From: Brienomyrus brachyistius
Taxonomy: Eukaryota > Chordata > Actinopteri > Osteoglossiformes > Mormyridae
DNA length: 64,000 nt
Assembly (NCBI RefSeq): GCF_023856365.1
Contig: NC_064538.1
Location: 7,572,435 to 7,636,434 of the forward strand
Reading direction: 5' to 3'
Below the pieces are notes generated by a model. That model searched no databases and was not told the DNA's origin. It saw only the letters and a program-made list of their open reading frames with translations. Shown in pieces: positions 1 through 13,483 of the stretch (positions are counted from its first letter, which is position 1; each line of letters opens with the position of its first letter). The position numbers and the translations under genes were made by a program.

Positions 1-867
1 TACTGATATAATAACTTTTTGTTTCATTTCCTATTTGATTTCAAATAAAAAAAGAAATAACCAGACTATGGGAAGGCGGAGCAGCATAAAGTGCAGTGGG
101 ACCTGGGCTTCAAGCCAAAGCCTAACAATCGCTAAAATGATTACATAAACGTGCTATAAGAAGTCAGAATGGGTCACGGCAACTTAGTCAGCAAAACACA
201 AGCCAAAAGTGTGGAGTAAAGAAAAGTACTTCAGAAATATTTTCACTTGCATTATTTAATCAATGTACCCTAGGAAACACTATGTCAGAAGTTGTACGTG
301 TTTTGTTATTGGAACGGCTCTTTGGAGGAGAACTGTTACAAAAATCTATAAATGCTCGGGAGTCCGTGGGTTCAGAGACATTAAATGAGTTTGTCATGCC
401 TCTGCTGTGACAAAACTTACTGAGTGTCCAATTTCTGTGCTCCACTGCAGCAGAGCATGTTATTAAGTATCTGAGTGAAACCAATAAATAGATAAACACA
501 TTGGTAGTGATTGATGACCTATCGGTAAGGCTAATATCTTAGGGATTGGAGGGAGGAACTGAGCGGCAAACAATAAATACCTGCGAAAGAAGGCAAAGCA
601 TCACGGTGAGGCAGCGTAAAGCTGGCATATACCCACAGGGGAGCTACTCAGGCGACGGGAAAAAGCAGCTTCCTGTGCAGGTGGTCTGTTCTCCTCCGCT
701 AAAAGGAACCGATCAATATGCTTCCGGAGTCCCTCCACAGTCCAGTCTGGAAATATTACAATGAATATTCAAGGGCCGCTGAAAGCTGAACAATGAGCAG
801 TGTGGTTTGTCCAGTTTTAATGGAATTGTTGTATTTATATATCCTTCATATTTTTGTATTGGGTCGG
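1..867. other. Intergenic, no recognised feature
   Basis: Unique-looking, moderately AT-rich sequence. Open frames are under 100 codons and have no recognisable domain. Confidence 0.5.
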
Positions 868-942
868 GCATTAGTTCCTCTTGCCCTGTGTTTTCTGAGA
901 TTGGGTACAGGCTCCCTGAAATTTGATGGATGGATGGATGGA
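868..942 (+). repeat. Diverged tail of the (GATG)n-ended fish retroposon
   Basis: A CCCTGTG...GGGTACAGGCTCC segment leads into TTTGATGGATGGATGG. This is the order seen at the end of the widespread retroposon also present at 19900-20010 and, inverted, at 21352-21698. Confidence 0.45.
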
Positions 943-3302
943 TATATAGAACTCTTAATAAAATATTTGTCAATAGTGGCACTTAGCATTTCCTTATAAA
1001 TACACTGGTATGAAGTCAGAATGATCCATGTACAGGAACTGGAGACCTATCACAACGTCTTTATTTTCAGGACTAACTGCAGTAACACGTACAATATGAG
1101 GAGGCAAAATCTGAAGGGCAAAATCCCAGATTCAGGTTTTAGTAATTGATTCATAATGAAGTATTCAAAAGCGCTCATTCGAGAAATTATTAATCACGTA
1201 AGGCAAAATACGGGTCATCAGTGCTTTCAAAGTCAGCATCAACCTGTCAGACAGTGAAAGACTAAAGTGCATACTTTTAATTTAAAGACTTTGGAGCCTT
1301 TGGTTGGATCAGCTCTAATGGAATACTCTTGCCATTTGTGATACCCAGTAGATTTTGCTTCTGGTTACTGTTGATTGCCTGAATTGGCCCTATGATCTTG
1401 GGCTCAGCACAGCCTCTGTCAGAGGCCCACGAGAACATAACCAGAAACTAGTAGCAGTGCCTCACATTGGCTTTGTCAGATACTTCCAGATGCTGAATTA
1501 CAGAGGGTAACCCCTCGCTTACCTTAACTTAGGAGTCTAGTCCCCACGGTGGAATAGAATCAAAGCAGTGTGGTGTCCACACCTTGGGGATGAAACATGT
1601 CTTCCAAATATTTACAACTATGAATTGCTCCAGCATCCCTCTCCAGTGTGCTGCATGAGAGGGGTCTCAACCCCCCTCCCCCCAACAGCTGTTGGAGCTG
1701 CTATCCACCCCAGGCCAGGGTGGGCTAGAGCTCAGCACCAGCAGCTCAATCTGCTCAACACAGGCAGAAATGTAACTACAAGGGGATTCAAAACACCACT
1801 GGAGGCTGTTAATGAGCCGGGAGCTGGTCTGGTTGGACCCGAGTTTGCACTTTCCACGAGGCCGATGTAAGCAGAGCATCCTGATCTGCTTTTTATTCTT
1901 TCCTCCAGCCGGAAAACTGCCTCGTTTAAGAGTCACCCTTGCTTTGTAGGACTCAGGTAAACACCGGCTGAGTTGTGGGCTGTACTCAGCTAAATCAAGC
2001 ACCTTTTCCGAAGGTACCGGGAATCACTGACATCAGCTCGGCGAGGCCGTAGAGTCAGATTCCTCCGTGATGTTGGGGATTGAAAGCCGTTTATGATTCA
2101 TCTCTGTGGTCCTTCCACCCTTTTCACTCGCACTCTTCTGGCAGTGCTGGAATATTGATGACAAAAACAAACAGCACTCTGCTGGTTATGTAACAACTGT
2201 AAACAAAGACGGTATTCAGCATCTTAAACAGGTAAAATAATAGCCATTAATTACAATCAGCAACTTGGGCCTAATTACATACATTATTCTGCGAAAACAC
2301 CTCCTTCATTTTATGTATAATTAAATGCAAGTGAAGCTTTAACACAAGAGTGAATCCAATGAATTTGTATCACTGTGGTTTATACATATAAAGATGGAGC
2401 AAATTGTCTTTCAACCCAGCAAACAAAGACGCTGAAGGGCAGGCTTTTCCTATCCAGGAACATGTGTTTTACACGGCTTTACCGCAAACACCACAATCTT
2501 CGCACTCACGGGGTGAGCAGAACCAGGCTGAGGATGTCAGAACCCCACGGCGGTGTTCTGTTGCAGGGAATACATCTTTCTGTCACTGCCACGCCCTCCC
2601 CCCCATTCTACCGGTCACCTCCCCTCCACAATCTCTCTTTAGGTTCAGATCGCAATCTAGCTGTCAGCGAATTCTCCCATCCTGCCATCTCACCCCCTCT
2701 CTGCCCAGCTCTTCTGTGTGATTTGCCGACCGATTCTGTTATTAACTGGGGAGGGAAGAGGAGACCGAGGAACAGAGCAGCACCGACGGCAAAGGTGCAC
2801 CTGAAATAGCGCGTTCCTCCGAGGCCGCTCATTACCCCTCCTGCGAGACGTAGCGTCTGCAGATAAATACCGTAATTATCATAAACCGTCCCTGACTAAA
2901 CGGCGGAGCCCTTGCTCTTTAAGCCACCCGTTGGCATAGAGCACTGGGCCTCTCTGTGGCTCTCCAGGCAGGAGCCAAACCTGAAAAGAATACATTTTTC
3001 TTGTTTCTCATCTACGATCTTTTTTGTCCCCTGCTGGCTTTCAAACAAGAGGGATGTTTGCAAGTGATTCCCATAAAGTATACCCCCCCCCAGCCCCCCT
3101 CCCTGGCTCATGCAGTCTCAGACTGGTACTTTCAACATTAGTCCAACAATGTCTTTTCAAGAAATCAGTCTCTACGATGGCACAGTTGAGCCGTTAATAC
3201 AGAAAATTATTTTTAAGTTTGTGAATAAAAAGACTTTAATATAAACCTTTACTGGACATTTAAAATGGGGGCTGGGGGGGCAAATGTCTCCAAAGTGTGA
3301 TA
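943..3302. other. Intergenic, no gene recognised
   Basis: The stretch 2375-2830 is GC-richer and open in several frames at once, which suggests composition rather than coding. A short C-rich tract lies at 3082-3102. Nothing else was recognised. Confidence 0.45.
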
Positions 3303-3511
3303 AAAGCTGAAACTTCCTTAGTTTTAGGGACATTTTTCAGGTCTCCATTTGGATAAGATCAATTTTATAAATATCTGCGAATGCAAAAAAAAAAAGTAAA
3401 AATGCCGAAGGTCTTGTATTTTGTTTAATTATGTATGGTTAAGGTTAGGGCTGGGTGGGGGGATTAAGATTTTTCCGTAGGAGTGAATGGATGGTCCAGA
3501 TTTGAGTACAG

Positions 3512-3555
<44 letters not shown>

Positions 3556-3572
3556 GTGTGTGTGTGTGTGTG
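3303..3572 (+). repeat. TG-linked dispersed repeat, copy A, ending in (TG)n(AG)n(TG)n
   Basis: The copy carries the family marks in order: GGGACATTTTTCAGGTC, an A-rich stretch with 'AAAATGCC', TCTTGTATTTTGTTT, 'TATGGTTAAGGTTAGGGCTG', then a microsatellite. The simple repeat at 3512-3572 is TG, then AG, then TG again. Confidence 0.6.
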
Positions 3573-3579
3573 GATTATG

Positions 3580-3809
3580 TTTATACGAGATTGTGAGGAC
3601 CAAAATGCACCCCACAATGTGATAAAAACCTGTTTTTTTTACATTGTGGGGACCATTTTTCAGGTCCCCACAAAGATCTGTGAAGGTAACCAAAAAACTA
3701 AAATTGCCAAAAGTCTTGTATTATGTTTGGTTACTTATGGTTAAGGATCACGCTAGGATTATTGTTGCCCTCATAGAAATGAATTGTCTCCACAAAGATA
3801 TAATTACAA

Positions 3810-3904
<95 letters not shown>

Positions 3905-3910
3905 CATGTG
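3580..3910 (+). repeat. TG-linked dispersed repeat, copy B, ending in a long (TG)n tract
   Basis: This is a tandem neighbour of copy A. It contains the CCCCACAATGTG / CATTGTGGGGACC inverted pair, AAAGTCTTGTATTATGTTTGG, TTATGGTTAAGG and CATAGAAATGAATTG, then about 92 bp of (TG)n at 3813-3904 with one CG interruption. Confidence 0.65.
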
Positions 3911-6900
3911 GAGTTTTCATGTTCTCTCTGCCTTTGCTGCTTTAGGCAGATTAGTGTCTAAATTGCCTATAGTGAGTCAGTACCCTCCAGTCCCCATCCT
4001 TTATTCTCAGTTATTTTTTTGTTTGGTTACTCTAAATTTCTCACTGCCCTGAAATGTTTTGGGGCCATTATATATCACTTAAAGGGGGTCATTTAAATAT
4101 ATGCTTGTGTAGTGAAATATCAGGCTGGTCCCTCATTAATAGCGACTATGCTGAGGAATTACACAACGTTACATTCAATCATCGTGAGCTTGTTTGCATT
4201 CTGTTTTTCTGTCCTCTCTTTTTATATGGGCTTCACAAACTAGATGAAAAAGATCAATACGGTATCGACTTTACACATTATTATAAGAAATGACAGTGTT
4301 ATTTTTTCATCTTGAAAAACTGAAATTAGAATTAATCTTTATTTCTTCTTAAGGTGAAGATGAATTTGCAGCCCATATTATAAAGGTACAAATGCATTCC
4401 AAGAGCCAATTTGCCATTGACTTGAGTTAACTTAAAAGGCGTCCATAATTAAAATGAGGTAAAAAGACAAGGCGATGTGCAAAGATGTGATTCTATCGAT
4501 AGTGACGGGCTTCTCAGAAGGTAGGTGACCTACTTGATACGTGTCCATCTCTGACTAAACTTCTGTTAACCTCCACCTGCCTCCACAAATCCAGACCAGT
4601 TGAACTTGTCAGTCATGCTGACCAACAGGTCAAGATAGCATTTAGTCAATGTCAAGCCTTTCACCAAAGCGCTCATCCAGTCCTTATGAGTAAGAATCAA
4701 TACAAGCCTTTTGTTTTTACTTTTAAGAGATATACAGTAGCATGCCTGCAAAAGTGGATGGAGTTTCTGGGGATGGGGTGAATCACGCACAGACTGGACC
4801 CGAGAGTCATGACGATTCTGTTAACAGGAATGACTTGGCATGATCACAGGCTGTACAGTCATTTGGCATTCCTTCATCTCAGTCATCGTCGAGGCATTGT
4901 AGGAGTATTCAGCTGCAAACAATAAGCATGATGACTAAATATTTGGATTATGCTTTCAAATTTCCCCTTGCAAATGCAATTTAACTTAGAGGGAAAAAAG
5001 AAATCTTACTAAATTATAAATTAACATTTTAAATAATTAGTCTTTGGAGTTTTAGAGCATTTTAATTATTTTTCATCTCTTTTGTTCCACCGAACAGACC
5101 TTCTTACTTTCAGTTATCATCTAAGAAAGTGAGATCCAGAAGCGAAACGTGATGGAGGAAACTGAAATATTTTGTTCTTTTGTAACTGGAGTAATTATGC
5201 TCGCGTTCGCAAGGCTGACCCAACAATCTGCCTTCTGACAGAGGAGACAGGGGCGGCGGCATCTCGGCCGTTGATCTCGCTTTCAAACGCCCGGAGACGC
5301 TTTAAAGCCGTGATGAAAAAGTCAGGCTTTAAGTGGAAATCATAGCCGCTTGATGGTGGCAGATGTGTGGCAGCGGGGCCCGTGGGAGAGGAAATGGCCC
5401 CTCGCAGCTGTGAGCAGCAAAGCGGGATTAGAGTCCGTCGTCTCTACGGTGGCACACTGGACAAAAATCAGCACATGCCATTAAAGGGATGGCGCGCGAT
5501 GAGAGGTTCCGGCCGTGTGCCATGGCAGGCCGATCGGGGCTCAGTGGGGATGGGCACATATTTCACACAGCCCCTTCCGAGATGCATTTATAGCTTATCT
5601 CAGAGCTACATGCAGACATATCCACACTGCGCTCGCTTAGCACAGCTCCTATAGTTTTATTGCTAAGAAACAGTTTGGAAATTGAGATTTCCTCTCTGCA
5701 AGAAAATTATATCAGTTACACAAGTTCTCGGCGCCACTCATTAATGTATTTCTGGTTTCACTGCCATGAGTCCAGAGTTTCAGTTTGCATTTTTACATGA
5801 CAGATGGAGATAAGTCCTCCTTATTGGATGGAATGCCAATAAAAAGATTCTGACAGGGATTAATTAGTAAACATAAACAATCAAATAACGATATTGCTAT
5901 GTAAGGGATGAAGTCACGAAATAATGTTCTGACTCGGTAGAATCCTTAATTCTTCACTGCTGTAACATTTTTTTATTACTTCAACAAGTTTTCTCACAAA
6001 TTCTCAGCCTACGGACATCACATGTGTTTTCATCTTGGCTTGATTAGACAACAGGCAGAAAGTTATTATTGAAATGTTCCAGTAAAAATGTGATTGTTGG
6101 CCAACAGCTCAGCTCACTGTAATCCGACACATGAATAGCTGTAAGCCGAACAACAAGCGCTGTTTTTCAGTAGTATAAAGAAAAGACCACGTATCTCCAG
6201 TCAAGCCAGTTAAATTTCAGTGTGGTGAAGGAAAAATTGACAGGGTACAAGGGGTAGGAACACTCTGGACAGGTTTGGAGTCTTGTTAATTGTTAAAATA
6301 CTAAAATACCAAAAGAAAGAAGATTCTAGACAGCAAAAATCAAAGTATGAGAATGAACTGCAACCAATATTACAAATGTGATGCCCCTTCACTCAGAGTA
6401 TGGCATCTTTCATCTCCGTCACACAAAGTGCATAGCATGCTGAAGGTTTTTTAGCTGGCTGACTTGGTAGGGCATTCATTAAGGTGACACTGCGTTTTTT
6501 CACAGGGCACCCAGCTGGACAGTAATAAATCTTGTGTATTAGATAGTAAGTCTTGGAGATAGTCCCTGTTAATTTTTCTTTTCTCGCATCGCGTTTTGAG
6601 TTTCTGCAGATGTTTAGATTGCCTGCAGTACTGTGTTTACCTCTGCAACTATCCAGCCTAGGTTTCCTAAATAACAAGTCACGCTCATCCCACATTTTGT
6701 GGTGACTCTGCAGATTTATTAGTAATTTTAATTCATCTTTCATTCAAAATAACTCCAGGAGAATTATGTGGGCAATGTTTTAATTTTTTTAATCTAATGT
6801 AGTGTCCAATAAAGTGAATTATTCATATACTGGAAATAAATTGGTAAGAAAATAAACATGTCATCCCTTAAATCACCACTAGTGGTCACCTTTTTCACTT

Positions 6901-7615
6901 TCTAATTCAATTTCACGTCCTTCTGGTCTCAATTTGTATTTGTGCCTAATGATGTCATACAGTGAGGACGATGCAGTAGCCTTGATTGCCCTGCATTTGA
7001 CTGCTGTCCCTCTATCTTGCACAAATGCTGCGTCCCTTGCCAAGCCCGGCTCTCCCTATTTCCTCCTGTTTCTGTACACTTGCAGGCAGGCATTGCAAAA
7101 ACAAGGGTCCTTTAACGACCTCTCGTGTGAAATAAAGTGTTCAGGAAAAGCACGGTGTGAGACATGTCATTCAGATGGATGGGGTGATTACCCCTTCACT
7201 GTGAGAAGGCCCCACCTCAGCTGGCTCCCACCACTGGGGGCATTAGCCAGCGGACTAACCTTCGAACTGCCCCTGTAAAACCTCCCCGCATGAAGCGACA
7301 CAACAGTGCAACGCGATGGCGGGCATGTGAGGGGCACCGAGGCGCGGAACTGTGCCGGCCTGATGTGGAATAAAGAATAAAATAGTGAAGTGTCAACACA
7401 AAGGAGGATGCTGGTGAGTCACTGGCAGGCAAGGCGGCGTCCCGAACAACGGCTCAAACGAAGACAGAGAGACGAAACATAAGCTACCGCAATGTTCTGC
7501 TGCAGGAATCACGCCGCTTTTTTCAAAGTGTTCTTTTGCCTTTTAATAAAGCTGTTTTACATATTTAAACTCAATCGCACGGCTCATTTTAGCAGTTGCT
7601 TCATTCCCTTGAACA
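3911..7615. other. Intergenic, no gene recognised
   Basis: Mostly unique sequence without obvious mobile elements. A GC-rich patch lies at 5240-5540. The stretch at 5640-6180 is AT-rich and low in recognisable repeats, so it is a possible conserved non-coding candidate, but no conservation can be seen from one sequence. Confidence 0.4.
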
Positions 7616-7785
7616 CAGCATTCCCCAATCCGGTTCACCGGGACCCACAGACAGTACACGTTTTCGCTCCCTCTTAACACAGGAGCTGGGAGGGAGCAAA
7701 AATGTGGACTGCCTGGTAGGGAGCTCAGAGGGAGCAAAAACATGGAGCGACTGTGGGTCCCTGAGGACCGGATTGGGAAACACAG
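7616..7785. mobile_element. Fold-back hAT-like MITE, copy 1
   Basis: The left end, CAGCATTCCCCAATCCGG, and the right end, CCGGATTGGGAAACACAG, are inverted copies. The inner arms GGGACCCACAGACAGT and CGACTGTGGGTCCC also pair. The interior repeats a GGGAGCAAAAA(C)ATG unit. The ends resemble the hAT terminal motif CAGTGTTTCCCA. No transposase is present and no clear 8 bp target duplication was found. Confidence 0.6.
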
Positions 7786-8454
7786 TTATATCATAATGGG
7801 GATATTAGCATAACAGAAGTGTGACCTCTAGACACAGAGAGTGGAGCAGACTAGCTGATCTCAAGCCTGTTTGTTTTCTTTTACTAATTTAATTAGTTTA
7901 ATTTAAAGAGCCGTGCTGCCATCAACAGCACAGCCGGCCCTGATTGGGATATTCTCTTCATTTTGCTGGGTGACCCGACGGCCTGTTGGTTCCTGTGATA
8001 AGAGGGAAGGCCTGTTTTAGCACAGCGCTCCCAGCTTCGATAATAAATATAATTTGTGATGCCGTTATTATAATTGCAATTACCATTTTCATTATTAGAC
8101 ACTCAGGTTTAACATTATTAGATGGATACCAGTGTTAGTAGAGAATTGCATTGCACATTGAGATGTGATAAGCACGGTTAATAATTTCAGCTTTTTAAAT
8201 GGCTTTTGTCATTATTATGACTATGGTCTCCTTCAGTATTAAGTATGTTCATGCTCATCATTAGACATTTTCAGACATTAAAGTTGCCATTAACAGGATA
8301 TTTCACATTCATAAGTGCCTTACAAAAGAATAAATACCACAGTGGTTAATAATACTTTTATATTAAGGGCACAACGCAGTAACTGGAAAATATACACTGC
8401 TGATGTCTGTCAGAGTCCCTTCCAGAAAGCACAGGGTACAAGACTGGGGCCACA

Positions 8455-8672
8455 GACACACAGACATGTTTGTATTCATATCTCTGTGGGAACCATCCAT
8501 TCATTTCTATGTGAAAAATCCTAATTCCAACCATGACAACCTTAACGCCTACCCAGCCCTAACCTAAATCAGTGTTATAAAAATCTGTGAAGCAATAAAA
8601 AAAACTAAAAATGCCAAAGTCTTTTATTTTGTTTGGTTACTTATAGTTAAGGTTACGGCTGGGTAGGCCAAT
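8455..8672. repeat. TG-linked dispersed repeat, fold-back copy C
   Basis: The family's 3' half appears inverted (CATTCATTTCTATG, CTACCCAGCCCTAACC) and is followed by the direct half (AAAAATGCCAAAGTC, TTTGGTTACTTATAG, GGCTGGGTAGG). The copy is therefore a hairpin-like pair of arms with no long TG tract. Confidence 0.5.
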
Positions 8673-9285
8673 CATGTTGCTGCACCGGAATACATAAAGC
8701 ATGTGCACAGGGTTAGCTATTCAGCTAAGTGTTAGATGAGGTAAGAAGACTGATCTGAAATGCCCTGTTGATGAGAGAGGTCAGAGGGCAATGGCTAGAT
8801 TCCTTAAAGCTAACCAGAAGGCCACAAGTAGAAGAATAACAGCTGAGTACGGTAGTGATGCGCAGAAAGGCAGCTCTGAACCCGTCTGCCCTGGATGCGG
8901 TTCTGGCGGCAACAGTGGGTGCTACCAGGTACCAGCTGGAAATACCTACAGTAATAAAGTATAACATAGGGCTAGTTAGACAAGGTGTTTGGGGTAATGA
9001 TAGTGCAGAGTACAAAGTGAGGCTTTTTTCCAGAGCACTGATCAATATCGGAGGCAACACGAGAGCTTGCAGAAATAATTAAGCAAAAATTATTTGCCTT
9101 TATAGATGATGTCCCTGGCCTTACTTTTGTATGAAGTTGTTAGGTAAAAGCCGGGCCAGCCCTGGGGTGGGGGGAGGGGGAGATTATCAGTGAAAAGTGG
9201 AACAAATTTTATCATAAGTACCCTGACCCCTCTATTTGGATGTGGACAGTATGCTGTCTTAAGGTGACCTTATTACTCTGTTTTA
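8673..9285. other. Possible relic of Tc1-like transposase helix-turn-helix region
   Basis: At 8740-8870 the + strand reads roughly DERGQRAMARF...SRRITAEYG. This resembles the DNA-binding part of the Tc1-like element at 58.4-59.6 kb (GRGQRIIARL...ITQIA-type sequence). The frame is broken and no ends were found, so this is tentative. Confidence 0.3.
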
Positions 9286-10016
9286 TGTCACACGTTACGG
9301 ATTCGGCGCGTGGTGCAGGCAAGGAATGAGGCGACGATCCACTTGCGGCTCAGAGACTAACGAGGGTTTCTTGAAATAAACAAAGAAGACCAGGGAAATG
9401 CACAAAGAAAGAAAACCACAAGGGGTCAAAAGCAATTGGGGAAAACAAGCAATAACTACAAGTAACAAAGAGGGGAAGCAGCGCAACCAGCAAGGAAGAG
9501 GTGTAAGGCATAAGCAATCAACCAATCAACACAGGGTGCAGGACAACAAGCAACAGCACAGAACAATCAACAAGCACTGGCACTAGAAAATGGGCAACAG
9601 GTGAAACTAATAACAATTAAACAAAGAGACTAGGGAGCTTTATGAATGCCAAAAACTAGTAAACATTAACTGGGAATAAAGCGCAAGGATAATTAAACAG
9701 GAACAGAACAAGCACAGAAAACCTAGGACCTGAAAAATAAATAATATAAAAGATAAAAACTTGGAAACACAGAAAAACCAATAAACAAAACAGGTGAGGC
9801 TGGCTTTGAACCAAAGACTGCAGGGCTACAGCTTCTGTATAACACACTCAGCCCATTGAAATATGCGTATACAGTATGGAATTCCAGGGAGGAGGGGAAA
9901 CACACAAGGAGTATCAGACAAGGAGTAACCAGACAGGCTGGCCAGCGACACCTGCTGGTCAAATAGGGATAAGACATGAAGGGAAGGATTAGACGGGCGC
10001 TGACCCTGATAGTCAC
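9286..10016 (-). mobile_element. LTR-like element, third member of the GTGACA-ended family
   Basis: Read on the minus strand it starts TGTGACTATCAGG and ends CGTAACGTGTGACA. Near its end TTATTTCAAGAAACCCTCG leads into a GC-rich 90 bp tail, like the polyA-signal-to-end layout of the 34.3 kb copy. It is longer than the other two copies and no target duplication was seen. An internal region without a reverse-transcriptase frame argues for a non-autonomous element. Confidence 0.42.
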
Positions 10017-10740
10017 AGTGTCTGGAGTCAAATAGTCACCAAAGAGCCTCCCCATTAATCATCATCAGATCATCTACCAAATCTCTTGATTTAAAGATTT
10101 GCTGTTGACTCTGAGTGCAACATATGGATGCCTCTTAGTAATAAACATCCTTGGAATCTTCCAATGTCTCTCATTCAGGTGTCACAAGTGTTAAACTGTT
10201 TTAATTTCTTTTAGTGTATAATTTTCTCTTTAACATCCTTGTCTAAAATCCAAATACGACTCATCTGGAGTTACCGTAAAGTGGTGTTCTTCTGGTAGTC
10301 ATCGGGATGGAGTGTCTTGTTCTTGGCAATGTGGACTATTGTTGTTAAGTCTCGCAAGTAAGTATTGTATCGTCTAAGTATGAAAAGTATGTGGTGGAAG
10401 GAGATGAGTAGCGCATAGGGTGTGGAAGTAAGGGCTAAGAACACCTCCCCATGGAGAACTAGTGCTTATTATTCAAATGTCAGTACTTACAGAGAATTCC
10501 ATTAAAACCTGTGATCACTTCTACATACACTTTGTATGCATGGATAAATGTGCAACTTATTCCAAAGAAAATGCATTGGTTAGAGACTCGGCTGGATGTA
10601 AAGCATGTAATATTCCCTGTTGAATTAGCTACTTTGGATGCTTTTAGTGGATCTGTCAGATGGGGCAACTATGGTATTACAATGAAAGAGAGGCTTGGAT
10701 CTCTGTTAAGAAAAGAATATAGTGAAGGCCCAGGTTGAGA
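10017..10740. other. Intergenic, nothing recognised
   Basis: AT-rich unique sequence with no recognisable coding or repeat signal. Confidence 0.4.
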
Positions 10741-10764
10741 TATATATATATATATATATATATA
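10741..10764. repeat. (TA)12 microsatellite
   Basis: A perfect TA run. Confidence 0.9.
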
Positions 10765-13390
10765 AGAACAAATTCCCAAGAACAAATATAAGAATAGCAT
10801 ATACAGTACAAAGGCAGGTAAACTCCATTTTACATCGATTAAGATTCATTAAAATAAGGCCATTAAAAATAAGGTTTCTAAGAAAGTTCATTTTACCTGT
10901 TAATGATATGATTTTTGGTCAGACTGAATGTGAATTCAACTGAGCTGTCAATTACAGTGCCTTTTGGATTTAATGTATTTTCACAGTGTTATTATAATTG
11001 CTGTTGTCGTGGGGTCGTACCATCCTTACATGCATAGTTAAGTTATCGTTAATCAGTGCCACTAAACAGCTTAGCTGATTAGAATTAGATTTGATTTCTG
11101 AATAATTTCTGTTGCTGACATCCCACAAGGTCTACTTTATCTGAAACTGCACCGAATCCCCCAAAATCGCACAACACCTCTTATTTAATTTAACTGCAAT
11201 GCCGTAGACTTAAAACCCTAGACATTTCTTTTATAATATTCCCGGTCTAATCCCTATGCATTTTATCATTACCGTTAGTCTGTCATATTGTATTTGTATA
11301 AATCCCAGGCTTACCCCTCATTCAGCATTAAAAAGCATTTCCAGTCCCACTTTATAGACCATCTGTTTTTTCAGTCATTTTATATGTGATTAAATCGTTC
11401 CATAAATGTATTTTCCAAAGTAGAAATGAGGCAGGAAAATATTTTATTATAATGATGTTAGTACAGAAATGCTTTTTCATTATTAGGAAGGTACATCTTA
11501 CTGTGTGTGCTAATGATTGTATGTGATCTTAATTTTCTCCTGTTTATATTGCTTTCGCTGTAGTATTATCGGTCTCCCAGGTATCGCTACCCAATAGAGG
11601 GCCGGCTTGATGTCATTGTACCTTTTTCGTTGACACAAAACACTTAAATATTTGGAAAAAATAAAAACGTGGGAGGTGATGCTAATTTGTAGTCTGAAAT
11701 GGTCCGTTTGTATTTACGAGGTTGCACTTCTTTACCGTTGAGGTTAATTGCAGCTTTGTGGCACGGCACACGGGCTTTTCACATCGCACAATGCTCGAAA
11801 GAAAATCAAAAAATAAAAAACGCCCAGGTGAGGCTGAAGGATGGATAAGGCGTGTTTTCAAATGAGATTAACGCTGTGCTCAGTCTATATTTAGCCAGGA
11901 CGGGCTTTGTGGGTCTTTAATGACGGCGGGTTGATGAGGGGGTCACCACGACTGCCGTAACACGTTAGCCTCTGTATAAAAACACGGGAGGGGGATGGGC
12001 ATTGTTTCCAGGCTGCATTCTACAGCCAGGCTGCTTCCGAGACATCTTCAGCCAATAGCCCATAAATATTTAATACAACAAGATAACAAACTCTAATTAT
12101 ATGGCATGACCTTCACATGGGAATGAGTGAAACTCCACATCTAGGCACTCGGAGCATGGCAGTCAGCGATGAGACAATTCTGCTGCCAAGTGCCTTTTGT
12201 GGGACATCGTCCGCAGTCCTTGGTTTCCATCACAGCAGTGACAATAACGGTTCATTATTTCTGTGTCCAAAGATCAGGTGGTTTATATCACATTCAGTGC
12301 AATGGCCATGTCATAGTCAGTCCAGTGGTACATAGTCATGTCACATGGTATAATTTCACCAGCCTGTCAAAAGTACAGGTTCATATTTCCATAGTCTCCT
12401 ACCAGGAAAAAAATTCCATTCTTCTGCCTGAACTCCAGCGTGAACAACTTTGCAGCATTTTGTCTTGCTTACAGGCTTTCTCTTCCCCTAAAACCATGTT
12501 TCATACCAGCAATAAATGAAAAGTTGTAGCAGGAGTGAAAGAATTTACTCCTACAATTAATTTAAGAAGTCTGCTTTATGAAACCGCATTGATTGAAAAA
12601 CTAAATTCATCCAAAGGGGTGGGGCACATTCCCCACATCAGCTTATCTAATGACAGCGACATTCGGTGGTTGTGAGTTAATTCTGAGACTGCAGCTCTCA
12701 TAAAATATTCATTTCTTCCAAACAAACTAAATGGCGGCAATAAGCCAGGGAGGGAAAAGGGACCAGGAGTGGAAAACTGTAAAGGTACAGAAACATTTAA
12801 AGCACATCACAAGGGTACGAGCTTCAAAGCCCCACCGACATCAAAGTTTTCCTCCTGCGTTTCCTCACATCTTCAGCCGTTGGTTGGCTTTTATTAGTGA
12901 CACGTATGAGCATTAGAGACTACAACATGCTCGCTAATCACCCACCGTTGGGTAGATCGCCATGAATGGCACCAGTAGAAAACATGCTCGATAACGAGAA
13001 CGCTCGGCGCTTTGAAGCCTTGGAGCGACACGGTTTGATGCTGCGCGCATCCCATTCCCTCTGTACACTTGTCCGTTTGCCACGCCGCACAGGAATGAAT
13101 AACCTGATTTACCTAAAACACGTGAGGAAACATATTTCTCTTTATCTGCAAATATCATAAATGTAAGTGGACAATAAAACTGTCTGATGCCTTACATTCA
13201 CTAGAAAAGCCTTGGATTTAGGTAAATAATGGGAGCTGTTTAGAAATCGTGAGGGCTTCCAATGTCTTTCTGCTATGATTCTGCTTTCCACATTGTTGCA
13301 TTGGACTCGACCCACAAACCGAATCTAAAGGCTGAACGGTTAGAGTATAACTGCTGCACTGCAGGGAAAACCGAAAGGAGTGCCATCTTA
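10765..13390. other. Intergenic, largely repeat-free
   Basis: The stretch 10900-12110 has no recognised transposon and is rich in TAAT/ATTA cores, with an interspersed GC-richer block at 11880-12060. It is a candidate for conserved regulatory DNA, untested here. No gene was recognised. Confidence 0.35.
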
Positions 13391-13483
13391 CTCCAAGAAG
13401 ATATGGCTGCAGAACACAGGGCGACCGCTACTAAGGGGACCTCCACTGTGGGGCCGGAAATCACATGACCTCCACATCTGGCC
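13391..13483 (+). repeat. Left arm of a roughly 93 bp inverted repeat
   Basis: The core CTCCACTGTGGGGCCGGAAA and following bases pair with the reverse complement of 13804-13898 (37 of 39 bases across the core, lower outside). A partial third copy in direct orientation lies at 13524-13557. Confidence 0.7.

Noticed and set aside
2375..2809. 144-codon open frame
   Set aside because: Overlaps open frames on both strands in a C-rich stretch, with no domain, splice logic or family resemblance.
3512..3904. CRISPR-like repetitive array
   Set aside because: The repeats are dinucleotide microsatellites without spacers, in a vertebrate genome.
3816..3961. Cys/Val repeat open frames
   Set aside because: Translation of a (TG)n microsatellite.
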